Below, one piece after another: positions 31,476-44,600 of a DNA stretch of 64,000 nucleotides (position 1 is its first letter; each line of letters starts with the position of its first letter). The notes beneath the pieces were generated by a model. The model was not told the origin of the DNA and ran no database searches. It saw nothing but the letters and a program-made list of their open reading frames with translations. Source of the DNA: Cephalotus follicularis (Eukaryota; Streptophyta; Magnoliopsida; Oxalidales; Cephalotaceae); assembly GCA_001972305.1 (NCBI GenBank), contig BDDD01002232.1:110690-174689 (forward strand), in the 5' to 3' direction. The position numbers were made by a program, and so were the translations under genes.

Positions 31476-32152
31476 ACGGCCGATTCCGGCCAAATCACGC
31501 CTCGCCGGTGCTCAAAATGGCAAGAGCTATCCATCTACACCAAAACCCACGCCATCCGCGATGCTAACGGCGTCAGGAAACGCTGGGAAGAGGCGCGACA
31601 GTGGCGGTGAGAGGAGAAGAAAAAGAAGAGAAAAGAAAAGGGGGAAGGAGGAGTTACCGTCCGTTGGCGTGCCTGGGTTGACCCGCGTCCTCTCCCGGTC
31701 CGGTGGCTGGCTCCGACGCGCTCTCTCTCCCTCTGCTCCGATCTCTCTCCCAATCTCTCTCGCTTTCTCTCTCTGGCGCGGGCACTTTGTGCGCCCGCTG
31801 CCCATTCTTTACACGGGCGCGTGGTGCGCCCGTGGTCTCTCTCCCCTCCTTTATTCTTTTTGCTTTCTCTTTAGTATTTATTGGCAAAATACTAAGGTCT
31901 GGGTCCCAATTTTTCTGTGAATCGCGACATAAATTATCCGAACAACTACCAAAATAATCGCAATAAAAATGCGAACATTTGGGCTTTATTGTCGCGCATT
32001 AAAAATAGATTTTATTAACCGTCTTAGCTAACACGATTACGACTTAAATGCGTAATGCCTTTTTATTACTCCAGGCTCTATCGATTTTATTACAATCGTA
32101 CACGCACCAATTTCATAATAATTATTTATGAAATTCGGGGCGTTACAATATA

Positions 32153-32641
32153 TCTATAATTCAATAGCTCCTTTTTACCTTTCAGACACTTTTCTTTAAT
32201 AATATCCCTAGTACTCATTCTTGGTTGTATAACTGCTAATATGTGGTTTACTACATCTGATATGTTCTCCCTATTACATTCCTTCTCTTTATCACCACTC
32301 CTCTGTCTTTTTATTTCTTCAGCTACTAGCGTGATCATCAATAGTGTTATTCAAGCCTATCATAACCAATAATACTAATTCACCTTAGTACTATCATTCA
32401 TTACTTTGCTGCAAATCTCTCTCATAATGAACTTCCTCGTATAAGGTCCATTTTACATACTATATCTTGTTTCTCTCCATACTCCCAATTAATTCAAAAT
32501 CCTAATAACAATTCATCAAGTCAATTTCTTAAACTATCAACCCTTAAAATATAAATATCCTCTCTCAAAAATATTATGATTCACCTTTCCATAGAAATAG
32601 TTGGTCATTATAAAATCATTTCACTATTTATAAACTAATCT
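32153..32641 (-). pseudogene. Gy4 relic, upstream part
   Basis: Continuation of Gy4 on the other side of sLTR-2. The junction restores the ELLNYRY|MVTKF stretch seen at the RNase H end. Further upstream the sequence is too decayed to assign motifs. Confidence 0.4.
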
Positions 32642-35368
32642 TGTAATACCCTGTTTCTCCGTACTTTTCTTCTTTTTCATTTCGGACTTTAATCAGTATG
32701 TTAAGTAATCCGTCTTCTTCATTCTGATTTATGTGATAATAGACTCTTTATGTTGGGTTATGTGTTATGGGCTGACTGATACCAGCCTTGGCTATTGGGT
32801 ATGTTAGTATGTGTATGTGTTTTAGTAAGAGTTATGTTTGTTTTTTTTAAAATAAATCAGTTTTTATATAAAGACTTTTTATAAAAACAAAATCCTTTTA
32901 TTTATTTATTTATTTTATTTTTTCTCTCCCTCTCATTACTCCTTTCCCCTAATCTCTCCCTCTTTCTTTGTTCTTCTCCTAAAAATCTTCCTCTTTGCTT
33001 ATCTAATCGGATTATGTCTCCCTTTTTCCTTATCCTGGCCAAAATCCCCTTTCCTTTTCTATTTAAGTATAGAGACAACCAAGCCACTTCCTCATCCGTA
33101 TCTCTATAGTCTTCTGGAAACCGATTCTGCAAATTGGAATTCATCTTGTTCTTGTGCAAGTGTCCTCATCAAATCAGGTTTGGTTATTCATATTTTGGTT
33201 TAAGGATTGTGTTGTTTGCTATGTATAACAAAGACAATTTTTGAATCCGTGTGTCCTCCCCCTTGTTTTCCTTGTTGAACAGCCTTTGGACACCTCTGAT
33301 TTTGGTGTTTCTGCAACTATTTTTGGCATCCGTTAGGTTTGTTTCCTCTGAAATTATTGCTTAGTAATTGATTTTGGTCTTATGTCAATCCCATTTTATT
33401 GTCATATAGGCTGATAAAGGTTGTTGGTTTTGATTACTGCAATTCTAAGTTCTGTCATGGTCTGGAATCTGTCAGCATGTATTAGGTATCTAGAAAGAAT
33501 TGTGAAATCTGGTTTTGATAAATAATAATGGTATTTTGACAGAAAATTGGATTATGTATAAGTATGCAATGGTTTAACTTCATCACTCACTTTATGTTGG
33601 TCACTGTTGAGTATTTTCTCTTAAAGTCAGTGTTCTATAATTGTTTTATACACCTTATTGAGTCTCTTTTACTTAGTTATGACCCTCTGGTATTGCGAAA
33701 TTCATGTGTTGACAGAAAATTTCATAGAATTGTTATACTTCTGTTTTCTGTCGCCCAGGACAGTCGACTGCCTATATGAACAATCAACTATTTTGTCTTG
33801 AGTAGTCGGCTGCCTTATGAATTAGTAGGTTGTTTTCTCTTGCATAGTCGACTAGACCCCTGTCACAGTCGACTGGCTGCAATCCATTTTGTGTAGTCGG
33901 CTGCCTATTCTATACAGTCGACTGCCACCCTTTGAACAGTCGATTGGAGTCTTGTAACAGTCGACTGGATTGTCCAGTAACTTTTTGTTTCCAAGTTTCC
34001 CTTATCCGTTTATCCTTCCGATGAATTGGGGTCTGTTTTAAACACCATTATAATTTTGATTTATGCCACAATGATTTTTAGATCCTTATATGAATATTTA
34101 TATATATAAATTATTGTGCTACGTGGGACAGTTAGAATTTATTGATCTATTCGTAAGTTATTCTGTCAGTACATAAGGTACGGATATTTCTCTTCTTGGA
34201 CATCTGATTTATTCGAAATAACTTCAACTTTATGAATATGTCCTTTTTGGTTTATGAACTCTGTTATGGTTTTGGATTTTATTATGTTTTGGGAATAATG
34301 TCACTTGATATTTTATGAGGTAAATAATTTTGACTTTATAAAGTCAGCTATGATATGTTTACGAAATGTCATGAAATCATCTCTTTTATTGTGAAATTAA
34401 GTGAGTTCACTTTTCGATTATGAAAGGATGTAATTATATCGTTTGATAACGATTTATGAATATGTTTTGGAAAACCATTTCTTATGCGTTTTAAATTGAT
34501 CACGATAGAATCAATGTTTTCAAAATGGTGAAATACTGAGTTTTTGTACCCAACTATGGGGCGTACCATAGGTATGTCGTAGGCCTGACACGGGGACATG
34601 ACACTTCCTTAGCGGTGTAATTTGTCTACGACGTCCCTCTATGTTTACGATATCCTTGGATAGGATTTGTGATAGGGGCGTATGGATCGATCCTAGTTAT
34701 ATGATATGTGATATGTGCTATGATATGAGAATTGATTGTGTAGTGTTGTACACTTCATTTCTATTTGGCAATGTGGATGTCGCAAATCCCCTTGCTGCTA
34801 TGTGTTTCTGATATGTGATGTGTTATGATGCTCAGTTATGGAACCTTATGTTTTGAAAATGTATGCTTATGTTTTTGAAAGTTATGGATTTTGTTTATAC
34901 GAAAATGCTGAGGTAATTTATAAAGAATGTTTAAACTTATTATTGCTTAAGATTTCTGTTTTCAAGGAACTTTTGAAATCTTACTGCTTTTTAAATTACC
35001 GTTTACTGTTTTTACATTCTATATTCGTACTGAGGTTTGCTCAGTCGCATTTTTGTTGCCATGCGGATGGTTATAAGGAGCAAAGGGGCAATGTGTGATG
35101 AGAGGAGTCTCATTTATGTCTGGGGATCATCTAGGAGTTGATCCTATTAGGTTTATGTTATTTGATGGTCTTGTTAGCACCTATTTATGAATAATTTTAT
35201 ATGTTTCAGATTATGAATTTTGGTTTGTATTAAGTTTTCAGAATTATGTTAGTTTCAGTTTATGTTCTGACTATCACGCTTTTCGTTTTATGAATAAGAT
35301 ATTTTGTTATGTTATGTTAAGTTATGTATTATGACCTGTAAGGGCTCCCATCTCTCAGGGCTGTTACA
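32642..35368 (+). repeat. Gy5 5' LTR (2727 bp)
   Basis: TGTAATACCCTG...GGGCTGTTACA. A TATA-like CTATTTAAGTATAG is near 33059-33072, a donor-like CAG|GTTTGG at 33177/33178 and a dyad array at 33755-33985. The 3' third matches the LTR fragment at 3174-4237. Confidence 0.88.
33755..33985. repeat. CAGTCGACTGG array in Gy5 LTR
   Basis: Nine or so units (ACAGTCGACTGCC, ATAGTCGACTAGACC, CACAGTCGACTGG, AGTCGGCTGCC), same core as in Si1 and Gy8 although the flanks are unrelated. Confidence 0.85.
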
Positions 35369-35373
35369 GTTTA

Positions 35374-35385
35374 TGGTATCAAATA
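35374..35385 (+). promoter_or_regulatory. Gy5 primer-binding site, diverged
   Basis: TGGTATCAAATA starts six bases after the LTR. The first eight bases match the initiator tRNA-Met complement and the rest is changed. Confidence 0.7.
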
Positions 35386-35528
35386 TTTGGTTTTGTTCCT
35401 TAGAAGACCTAACTAGGTTTGACCTGTGAGATTGGGTAGACTTGGGTTAGGGTTATGGTCTTTTGAAATGTCTTCTGTTTCGGTTTTTGTGTTTCTGTTT
35501 AATATTTTGTGATTGTTTCTTTTCTTAG

Positions 35529-36640
35529 ATGGTACGTACAAGGAACACTCATCAGAGAACTGCACCAGCTGGGGCTCGGGAAGAGGTCAGAAATGAGCCT
35601 TTTGTGGAAGAGTTGGTACGTCAGGCAGTTGCTCAGGAGGTGAATCGAGTTATGCCCTAAAAGAATCAGGGGTAAGACCGTAGGGGACAAGTTGCCGAGG
35701 AGAATGTTCTGGCAGATGTTCAGGTGGGTATGGAAACTGCGGACATGCCCAACACTCCTGTCTATGTTTAGCTTGAATAGTTTCAGAAGCAGAGGCTGTA
35801 GTCTTTTAGTTCAGCACTGACACATGTAGAAGCTGGACGCTGGACACTGGATTGTGCACATGGAGAAATTTTTTGATGTGCTGGGATGTGATGATCAGCA
35901 TAAAGTAAAGTTGGCTGCTTACAATCTAGAAGGAGATGCTCAGAAGTGGTGGAAGACTTTGAGGTTGGCTAAGGGTGGAGGTTATGTCGATGCTCTGTTA
36001 TAGTCTGAGTTCCGGGAAGTCTTCTATCAGCAGTATTTTCCCACTGTTGATAATGAGGCTTATGCAAGAGAGTTTGTCAATATAAGGCAGAAGGATGGTG
36101 AATCAGTCACCGAGTTTTTATCCCGATTCGCCAGATTCGTAGGGTTTGCTAGATCCACGGCGGGGTCGGCATTGGAGCAAGCTGAAAGGTTCAAATGCTG
36201 CGAAGAACATTGAATTGGAAAGATTGGACTTCCAGGTAGCACGCCAAAAGGGGGACAATAAACGGAATAGAAATGATCAAGATTCTGGACAGCAGAATAA
36301 AGGGCAAGGTGGTTCTTGGAATAAGGGCCAAAACGGTAAGCAGCACTAGAAGGATCACAATCGGAATAAGGATGGAGGGCAACAGCGTAAGCAAGGTAAT
36401 GATCAGAGAAATGCTCAAGGTGTTGCTGGTGGGGGTAACCCTAATGTTCAAATTGCTCGATGTGATACATGTGGTAGGCATCATCCAGTCAGAATCTATG
36501 ATGAAACCAGTGGGGCCTGCTTTGTGTGTGGACAGACGGGTCACTTTGTGAAGAATTGTCCTGATCCTCGTGCAAAGGAGAGGAAAGGAAATGGTGCTGA
36601 TGCTGGGCAACACAATGTGGGAGGCAGAGTCTTTGCACTC
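35529..36640 (+). pseudogene. gag: Gy5 gag
   Basis: The ATG at 35529 gives MVRTRNTHQRTAP, then frame breaks before the capsid core, which is recognisable as VKLAAYNLEGDAQKWWKTL (about 35910) and DGESVTEFLSRFARFVGFA (about 36095). A Q/G/N/K-rich linker follows, and a double zinc-binding region of which CFVCGQTGHFVKNC (about 36520) is intact. Stops TAG and TAA and several shifts make it non-functional. It would supply the particle shell and nucleocapsid. Confidence 0.82.
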
Positions 36641-38968
36641 ATGACTCATCAGGCTGCTAATGCTCTAGGTATGGTTTTGGGTTTTATTTCTGTTGGTAAC
36701 CGTAGGGCATATGTGTTATATGATACTGTATCGACTCACTCGGTAGTAGCGAGATCTTTTGCTCGGCACCTTGGGATGCCTTCGTAATTGTTTGATACAG
36801 CTCTGATTGTTTCTACCCCTATAGGGACATCTGTTGTGATATATGAATGTTTTTGTGCTTGCTTTATTGTTTTGGATGATCAGAATCGTGATGCGGATCT
36901 TCTTCTGATTGATATGCATGATTTTGATATTATCCTTGGTATGGACTGGTTGGATTGCCATCGAGCTACGATTGATTGTCACGCTCGAAGGATTTTGTTC
37001 GAAAATGTGGATCGACCTGATTTTATTTATAAGGGTTCACGGCCAATGAAGGATGTTAAGATTATTTCAGTTTTGAAAGCTAAGAAGTTGGTAGCTAAGG
37101 GCGCTGAGGGATTCTTAGCTATTGTGAAGGATGTCTCTAAGGTTGTACCTTGCCTTGAGGACTATCCTGTGGTTAGAGTGTTTTCAGATGTGTTTCCGGA
37201 GGAGTTACTGGGATTGCCACCGCAACGGGAAGTGGAGTTTACTATTAAGCTCATTCCTGGGGTGACACCTATATCTAAAGCACCTTATAGGATGGCACTG
37301 CTTGAGTTGCAAGAACTGAAGGAGCAGTTATAGGAATTGTTAGATCGGGGTTTTATCCGGCCGAGTGTTTCACTGTGGGGAGCTCCGTTTTTGTTTTTGA
37401 AGAAGAAGGATGGTTCTATGAGACTGTGCATAGACTACAGAGAGCTGAATCGGATTACTGTTCAGAATAAATACCCTTTACCTAGGATTGATGACTTATT
37501 CTATCAACTCCAAGGTGCACGGTATTTTTCTAAGATCGATTTGAGGTCTGGGTATCTTCAGCTGCGAGTAAAGGATGAAGATGTACCCAAGACTACTTTT
37601 CGCACACGGTATGGGCATTATGAGTTTCTGGTGATGCCGTTCGGACTTATGAATGCACCGGTAGTCTTCATGGATTTGATGAATCGAGTATTTCATGTGT
37701 TCTTGGAGTGGTTTGTGATTGTGTTTATAGATGACATTCTTGTGTACTCAAAGTCGAAGGAAGAACATGAAGATCAGCTTCGTATTGTGCTTGGGATATT
37801 GAGGGAGAATCAGCTATACTCAAAGTTTTCGAAGTGTGAGTTCTGGTTGGAACAGGTGGCATTCTTGGGCCACGTGGTTACTGCTGAGGGTATCAGTATG
37901 GATCCTGCTAAGGTGGAGGCTATTACCAAATGGCCGAGAGGTACCACAGTGACTGAAGTGAGAAGTTTTCTAGGTTTGGCTGGTTACTATAGACGGTTTG
38001 TAGAAGGATTTTCCTCCATAGCCTTGCCACTGACTCAGCTTATGATGAAAGGAGATAAGTTTGTATGGAATGAAGAACGGGAGCAAGCTTTGAGAAATTG
38101 AAGAACGGTCTTGTGTCTGCAGCGATTCTTCATTTGCCATCTGGGTCAGGAGGATACCAGATTTATAATGATGCTTCAAAGAAGGGTTTGGGATGTGTTC
38201 TAATGCAGCATGGTCATGTGATAGCATATGCTTCGAGACAGTTGAAGGCTTATGAAGTGAACAACCCTACACATGATCTTGAGTTAGCAGCAGTGGTTTT
38301 TGCTTTAAATATCTGGCGACACTATTTGTATGGAGAGACTTGACACGTTTTTACTGATCATAAGAGTCTCAAATACATTTTTACTCAGAAGGAGTTGAAC
38401 ATGCGTCAGAGGAGGTGGTTGGAACTTCTAAAAGACTATGATCTGAATATTCAGTACCATCCTGGTAAAGCAAACGTGGTAGCTGATGCTCTTAGCCGAA
38501 AGAGTTCTAGGAGTATAGCGGGTTTGCTTACTCCGCCGTAGTTGATAGTAGACATGGAGTGGTTGGATTTGAATTTGTATGTTCGGGGTTCTGGAGGTTA
38601 TATGGCTGGTATGAATATAGAACTTACTCTTGTTTCTTGGATTAAGGCGCCTCAGAGTGACGATGGTGAGTTATGGGACTTAGTACAGAATGTTGATGAG
38701 GGTAATCAGTTAGAGTTCTGTGTGGATGATCATGGTGTTATATGGCTGGGTAGTCGGTTGTGTGTGCCGGCTGATCCTACTATCAAAGAGGCTGTCCTGT
38801 CTGAGGCACACAATTCTCCATTTTCTATAAATCTGGATTCCACAAAAATGTATAGAGACTTAAAGAAAAATTTCCGGTGGAATGGAATGAAGAAGGATGT
38901 AGCCGAATTTGTTGGAAGGTGTTTGGTTTGTCAGCAGGTCAAGTTTGAACACCAGCGAGCTAGTGGAT
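36641..38968 (+). pseudogene. pol: Gy5 pol: protease, reverse transcriptase, RNase H, integrase finger
   Basis: Protease: YVLYDTVSTHSVV, with the active-site motif reading DTV instead of DTG or DSG, and IILGMDWLDCH. Reverse transcriptase: [33 protein letters not shown] and [11 protein letters not shown] (about 37725). RNase [14 protein letters not shown] and [19 protein letters not shown]. Integrase: [19 protein letters not shown] and [11 protein letters not shown], where Gy6 interrupts. In-frame stops TAA (36785) and TAG (37331) fit CAA and CAG changes. One frameshift lies near 38090. Confidence 0.9.
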
Positions 38969-40264
38969 TGCCACACCCCGTTTTCCAAGAAGACAACATT
39001 AAAGCGGTAAAGGCAATTAACATAAAGATTCAGCTTATCCAAATACCATAAAATTTAAACTTTCCAAACAAGATATCAGTTGTGGAAGCAATAAACTCAT
39101 AAGCTGAAAACTCATAACGTGCATCCCATACTGCACGCTACTCAAAACAAGTCTATCATTGTTAATAGCCCACAAAACGGAGCGTGATCACAGTACATTA
39201 ACCCAAAAGTAAAGTACAATAGATAACCTTAAAACAAAACCGGCTTATTACAAATCAGGAGAATTAAAACCAACAACGATAATAACATAAAAACTTGTTC
39301 TTCGTCTAAGCTGGTCCAACCGGTCCGCTGCATCAATCTGTAAAGTAAGGGGTTAGCCTTTGTCCTCACTCGACTAAGTCATAAAGGTAGCTCGGGATCA
39401 ACATTAAATGCATGAGATGGGATGTATGCATAAATGATGCAGTGCAGGAAATACCAGTTTATATATATATGAAAAATATATATTTTAGCAGTACAGTTAA
39501 AATAATAGTGGGTACATATATATGAAAAATATATGTAAGCAATAACAGTACAGTAGTAACCCGGCCAGGGCTACATCAACAGGCACAGTAATGTCCGAAA
39601 AGGACCAACAGGCAGTACAGTAAGTCCGTAAGAGGACCACAATAGGCAGGCAGTATGCGTAACGTCGCCAACTCCTAGCCCCACGTTCACTCCCACTTCG
39701 GTCCCTCCTCCAGGCAACCAAGCGAGACAACAGTACAGTACACTGAGTCACCCTGCCAACTCCTGGCTCTTAGGTCAACCCTACCACTAGCCGGCGCTGG
39801 CAGTCTCTGCCATGCAACCATTGCCTCAAGCACAAACACAGTAAATTCACAGAGCAACACAGTGAATCGATACAGTAAACAGTGCAGTAAGCAGTACTGT
39901 AGTGATCGTTTAGATCGACAACGGGCAGTTCATTTTCAAATATTTTGAAGGTGATAACATTTGAAATATGCATTTCTAATAGATAGAAAATACTTAACAA
40001 TTCAGTAGTGGAAATCGCTTTCTAGTTCATTCAAAAATACGTTATTAACCAATACATATTTTCATACTCAAAATAGAGCATTCCGAGTTCACATATGCAT
40101 TTCTAAATATCATAACTTTAGAAATCATAAACAATTTACAAACAGTAAACAAACAGGCAGTAAACAGTGTATATGCAATGCATACAAATGCTCAAATGCA
40201 CCCTAACAGGAGTCGGGATTGTTTCGCATCGTTTAAATAAGGAAACTCCCAAACAGTACCAGAA

Positions 40265-40510
40265 TTTGTCCCCCAGCTTCGACGCTCAAGTCATTAGCGT
40301 CAGCGCGTTCCACTGTTTGAAGACGTCGATGTCCATCTTCATACGCATCGACGCTCAAGGTCTAGAACCTTTAAACGTCAGCGTATTGCTAACGGTGTCG
40401 ACACGATAAGGTAGGAACCTTAGGCGTCGACATGTTTCATGTCAATAACCAAGCAGATAACCCAAAGGCGTCGATGTTCTTAAAAGGCGTCGACGTGTTT
40501 CGAGTACCAG
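40265..40510. repeat. GCGTCGACG array, transcribed part of Gy6 LTR
   Basis: Degenerate units (CTTCGACGCTC, AGCGTCAGCGCG, AGACGTCGATGTCC, GGCGTCGACATG, AAGGCGTCGACGTG), downstream of the donor-like site in LTR orientation. Confidence 0.78.
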
Positions 40511-41274
40511 TTGTCTTCTTCCTCACGACGTGACAAACAGTGACCATCACAACCACATACATGCAAGATAACATGTAATCAAGGTAGGAAACCAACATGT
40601 AGATACATATTACATATCTAGCATAACATGGCATTGATCCAGTGTCAAAAACAATCCAGTAATCATGCAATCTATACACCAAAACCATAGTCCATGCATG
40701 AATATTAATCTCAAGAGTACAGTTATGGCTTCCCCTACCTTTTTGTTCCAAGTTAGGAACTAGAAAGTCCACCTCTTTGCGTTCCAAACTGGTTGCAGTA
40801 GCCCCCAGGTCCGTCTTGTTGCTGCAAGCCACCAGCCCCAAGTTCCAATCTCCAAATTGTTCAACAATGGAGAAAACGTTTATCCCTCCTCAGTGATTTT
40901 CTCTCTTTGATATTCCTCGTGTGTTTCCCACCAACTCTCACTGTTTCTTTTGTGGTTTCTTTTCTCTTCTTTTTCTCCCTCTTCGTTTTGGGAAGAGAAG
41001 GGAGTTTTATGCATATTGAAGTTTGTTTCCATCTGCACTAATGCATGAATCTCCTCTTTCTTCACACCTGGTTGCATGGCGCACCAGGTGTCTCCCCTTT
41101 GCTTCCAAGGCCATTGCATGCTCTCACATGCCTTCCCACTTCTGCCATTTCAGTCCTAGTAGTTCAGGGTACCATAATGCATGCTCAACGCGTCATGATC
41201 TGCATGTTAAGATGCCTGGATAGTGCCCCCTTGCACGTTATTTTGTTAGCAGAGTAACGTGCCTGAAATTCGGT

Positions 41275-41430
41275 GTGACGCATCGACGTCTTCTTCAAAG
41301 ACGTAGACGTCTTTTCCCTTTTTATGCGAGGGCGTCGATGTCCTCACCTGCATCGATGTGCATGTGCATGCGTTACGTGTGTCTCTCAGTTCCAAAGGCA
41401 TCGATGCTTTCTGAAAGGCGTCGACGCGTT
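41275..41430. repeat. AAGACGTCGACG-type array, U3 of Gy6 LTR
   Basis: Units GCATCGACGTCTTC, AAAGACGTAGACGTCTTT, GGGCGTCGATGTCC and AAGGCGTCGACGCG within 160 bp, about 190 bp from the LTR start. The AAAGAC...GTCTTT form matches the Si3 array. Confidence 0.78.
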
Positions 41431-41621
41431 TTCCCCAAAACAGCGCTGTTTCACATCAAATTGCCCTCTTTTCATTTCTTTAACATTTTTACTCTAAAAG
41501 TAACATTATTAGGGTTTGGAAAACATCATCAAAGCCTTGGAAATCCATCACTTTATTAATCCCACAATAAAAACACATTTACATTGTGAAATTACAACAT
41601 GGGAAAATTTCGAGCATTACA

Positions 41622-41635
41622 TCCATCCCTCCTTG
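41622..41635 (-). promoter_or_regulatory. Gy6 polypurine tract
   Basis: Minus strand AAGGAGGGATGGA abuts the 3' LTR start TGTAATGCTCG. CGAGGACGAAATTCC lies just upstream. Confidence 0.85.
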
Positions 41636-41667
41636 AAGGAATTTCGTCCTCGAAATTTAAAATAAAA

Positions 41668-44600
41668 CTATAACAAGTGCGGGTAACACTCTAGGATACT
41701 CTCCTCGCGTTCCCAAGTTGCTACATCCAGTCGATGGAACTGCCATTGAACCTTGACCATGGAGATGGTTCAGTTCCTCAAAATCGGCGTCTTCCAATCT
41801 AGAATCCGCACAGGCAACTCCTCACAAGATAGATCGTCACGTACCGGAACAGTATCATAATCCAGGACATGTGACGGGTCCAGGATATATCTCCTCAGCA
41901 TAGATACATAAAAGACGTCGTGGACATTTGACAGTGCAGGAGGTAAGGCAAGCTGGTAGGCTACCTCCCCGACTCTCTCTAAAACCTCAAAAGGACCAAT
42001 GTAGCGTGGAGCTAATTTGCCCTTTTTCCCAAACCTTTGCATGCCCTTCCATGGTGAAACCTTTAAGAACACATGATCGCCCACACTGTAGGTCAAAGGC
42101 CTCCTCTTGACACTGTCCACATAGCTCTTCTGTCAGCTTTGAGCAGCAAGCAGCTTCCTTTTGATCATCCAGATCTTTTCTAAAGTTTCCTCCACTAACT
42201 CAGTCCTGAGTAAAGGTCGCTCCCTGACCTCATCCCAACATACAGGAGATCTGCACTTCCTCCCATACAGTGCTTCAAACGGTGCCATGCCGATACTGGA
42301 ATGATAGCTGTTATTATAAGAAAACTCTATCAAAGGAATGTGATCCTCCCATGTACTAGCAAAATCAATAACGCAAGCCCGTAGCATATCCTCCAATGTC
42401 TGGATGGTACACTCAGACTGCCCATCGGTTTGAGGGTGGAAGGCAGTACTCAGGTTCAACTTCGTCCCGAAAGCTGTCTGAAATCTCTTCCAAAAGTTGG
42501 AAGTGAAGATGGCATCTCTATCACATACGATGCTAACTGGAACACCATGTAGCCTCACTATCTCCTTCACATACAACCGAGCCAGCTTGCTCGTAGAATC
42601 CGTAACGTGTGTAGGCAAAAAGTGCGCTGACTTGGCGAGTCTATCCACGATAACCCACACGGCGTTGTGACGTTTCTGAGTCAGAGGAAAACTCGAAAAA
42701 AAATCCATCGTAACATGTTCCCACTTCCACTCTGGAATTGGTAAAGGTTGTAGCAAACCTTCCGGTCTCTGGTGCTTGGCCTTAACTGTCTGGCAAGTCA
42801 AACACATTGCCACATACTCGGCGATCTCTTGTTTAATGCCAGGCCACCAGTAATCCCTCCTCATGTCTTGGTACATTTTTGTGCTACCAGGATGAATGTT
42901 GTACTGGGATCTATGAGCCCCGTAAAGTAACTCACTCTTCAACCTTGGTTCATTCGGAAGACACACACGTCCCCGAAATCTTAAGACAGCATCGGCATGT
43001 ATCCGAAAATCAGACTCCGAGTCCAGATTCTCTCGAATCTTTTGCAATTCAGGATCGTGTGCTTGAGCGTTCTTTATTTCGTCAAGCAAAATAGGATGTA
43101 CTCTCATGCTAGCCATAAAGACTCCAGGTGACTGATTAAATGGAGACCACTCTTGGAAGTCTTCTAACATCTTCCATTATGACACCATCGCACTGGCAAC
43201 CATAGCCTTACGACTCAAGGCATCAGCGACCACATTCACTTTCCCCGGGTGGTACTGAACACTGCAATCATAATCATTAAAGAATTCTACCCACCTGCGT
43301 TTCCTCACGTTCAGTGTGTCCTGACAAAACAGGTACCTCAAACTCTTATGATCAGTAAAGATCTCAAACTGCACCCCCTAAAGATAGTGCCTCCACTTCT
43401 GAAGAGCGAAGATAATAGCTGCAAGTTCAAGGTCATGAGTCGGGTAGTTTTCTTCATACGGCTTTAGCTTCCTAGAAGCATAAGCGATTACACTTCCTAG
43501 CTGCATCAGCACGCAGCCCAAGCCCTTACCCAATGCATCACTATAGACAGCAAAGCCCTCATTACCATCAGGTAATGCCAAGATAGGAGCAGAAACCAAC
43601 CGATCCTTCAATTCACGAAAACTAGCTTCACAATCTTCATCCCAGACAAACAAGGTCATCTTCTGGGTTAGTCTAGTCAAGGGATCGGCTATCCTTGAAA
43701 AGTTCTAGATAAACCTCCTGTAATACCCCACAAATCCAAGGAAACTACGCACCTCCGTCACGTTCTTCGGTTGTGGCCAGTCCCGCACCACTTCAGTCTT
43801 TGATGGATCCACCATCAAACCTTATCCAGATACGATGTGACCGAGAAAGATCACATGATCAAGCCAAAACTCACACTTGCTGAACTTGGCGTACAACCGA
43901 TGCTCTCTGAGGACCTGCAATACCAGCCTCAGATGACAAGTGTGTTCCTCTTCACTCCTTGAATATACCAGTATGTCATCAATGAATGCCACAACAAACT
44001 GGTCCAGGTATGACCGAAATACATCATTCATCAATGACATGAAAGCTGCCGGTGCATTGGTAACACCAAACAGCATCAACAAGAACTTGTAATGACCATA
44101 CCGTGTTCAGAAGGCAGTCTTCTCAATGTCTCCTTCCCTTACTCTCAGTTGATGATAACCCGATCTCAAATCGAGCTTGGAAAACACCCTTGATCCTTGC
44201 AACTGGTCAAAAAAATCCTCGATGTGGGGTAAAGGATACTTGTTCTTGATAGTTGCCTTGTTCAACATTCTGTGGTCGATGTAGAGCCTCATCGACCCAT
44301 CCTTCTTCTTGATAAATAGTACCGATGCACCGCACGGAGAAACACTGGGTCTAACAAAACCCTTATCACTCAGGTCTTGTAACAGTAACTTCAGCTCTCG
44401 CAACTCAGCAGGAGCCATCCGATAAGGTGATTTAGAGATAGGAGTTGTTCCAGGAACAAGATCAATTACGAACTCCATACTCCTCTTCGGTGGTAAAGAT
44501 CCCAAGTCGTCAGGATATACATCCGAAAATTCACACACAACTAGAATTTCCTCCAAGCTCAAGCCTTTCTCCTTCCTTCGATCAATTACATAAGCCAGGT

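Larger units (their letters stand above)
28846..32147 (-). mobile_element. sLTR-2: solo gypsy LTR, TSD ATATA
   Basis: Minus strand TGTAACGCCCCG...CGGGGTGTGACA, 3302 bp, flanked by ATATA at 28841-28845 and 32148-32152. Its 3' end resembles the Gy6 LTR end (CACCCCGTTTT, then a shared block around CATAAATTTAAAACTTTCC). There is no internal region, so this is a solo LTR. It has a donor-like ACG|GTAACTCC at 31657/31658, two dyad arrays and a tandem hairpin array. Confidence 0.87.
33178..35528 (+). other. Putative leader intron of Gy5
   Basis: Weaker donor CAG|GTTTGG. The acceptor TTTCTTTTCTTAG ends at 35528, directly before the gag ATG. T-rich interior; contains the PBS. Inferred only. Confidence 0.42.
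32642..38968 (+). mobile_element. Gy5: Ty3/gypsy element, 5' LTR to integrase
   Basis: LTR 32642-35368, PBS, gag, protease, reverse transcriptase, RNase H and integrase finger. It is broken at 38968 by the Gy6 insertion, and the rest lies beyond the window. The 5-bp flank is AATCT (32637-32641). Its partner is not visible. Confidence 0.88.
38969..41621 (-). repeat. Gy6 3' LTR (2653 bp)
   Basis: Minus strand TGTAATGCTCG...GGGGTGTGGCA. It has two dyad arrays, a donor-like AAAAAG|GTAGGGG at 40738/40739 (minus strand) preceded by a purine-rich leader, and GTCC/GGAC hairpins near 39591-39636. Confidence 0.88.

Noticed and set aside
31561..31920. Open frames of 70-120 codons on both strands in sLTR-2
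   Set aside because: They overlap each other in a pyrimidine- or purine-rich leader segment of a solo LTR, have low-complexity S/L/R/E composition and no homology that I recognise.
32153..32641. A separate small host gene on the minus strand (71 codons)
   Set aside because: Joining across sLTR-2 restores degenerate gypsy RNase H sequence, so it is part of the Gy4 relic.
40437..40841. 134-codon frame on the minus strand in the Gy6 LTR
   Set aside because: It lies in LTR sequence spanning the donor-like site and has no family similarity.
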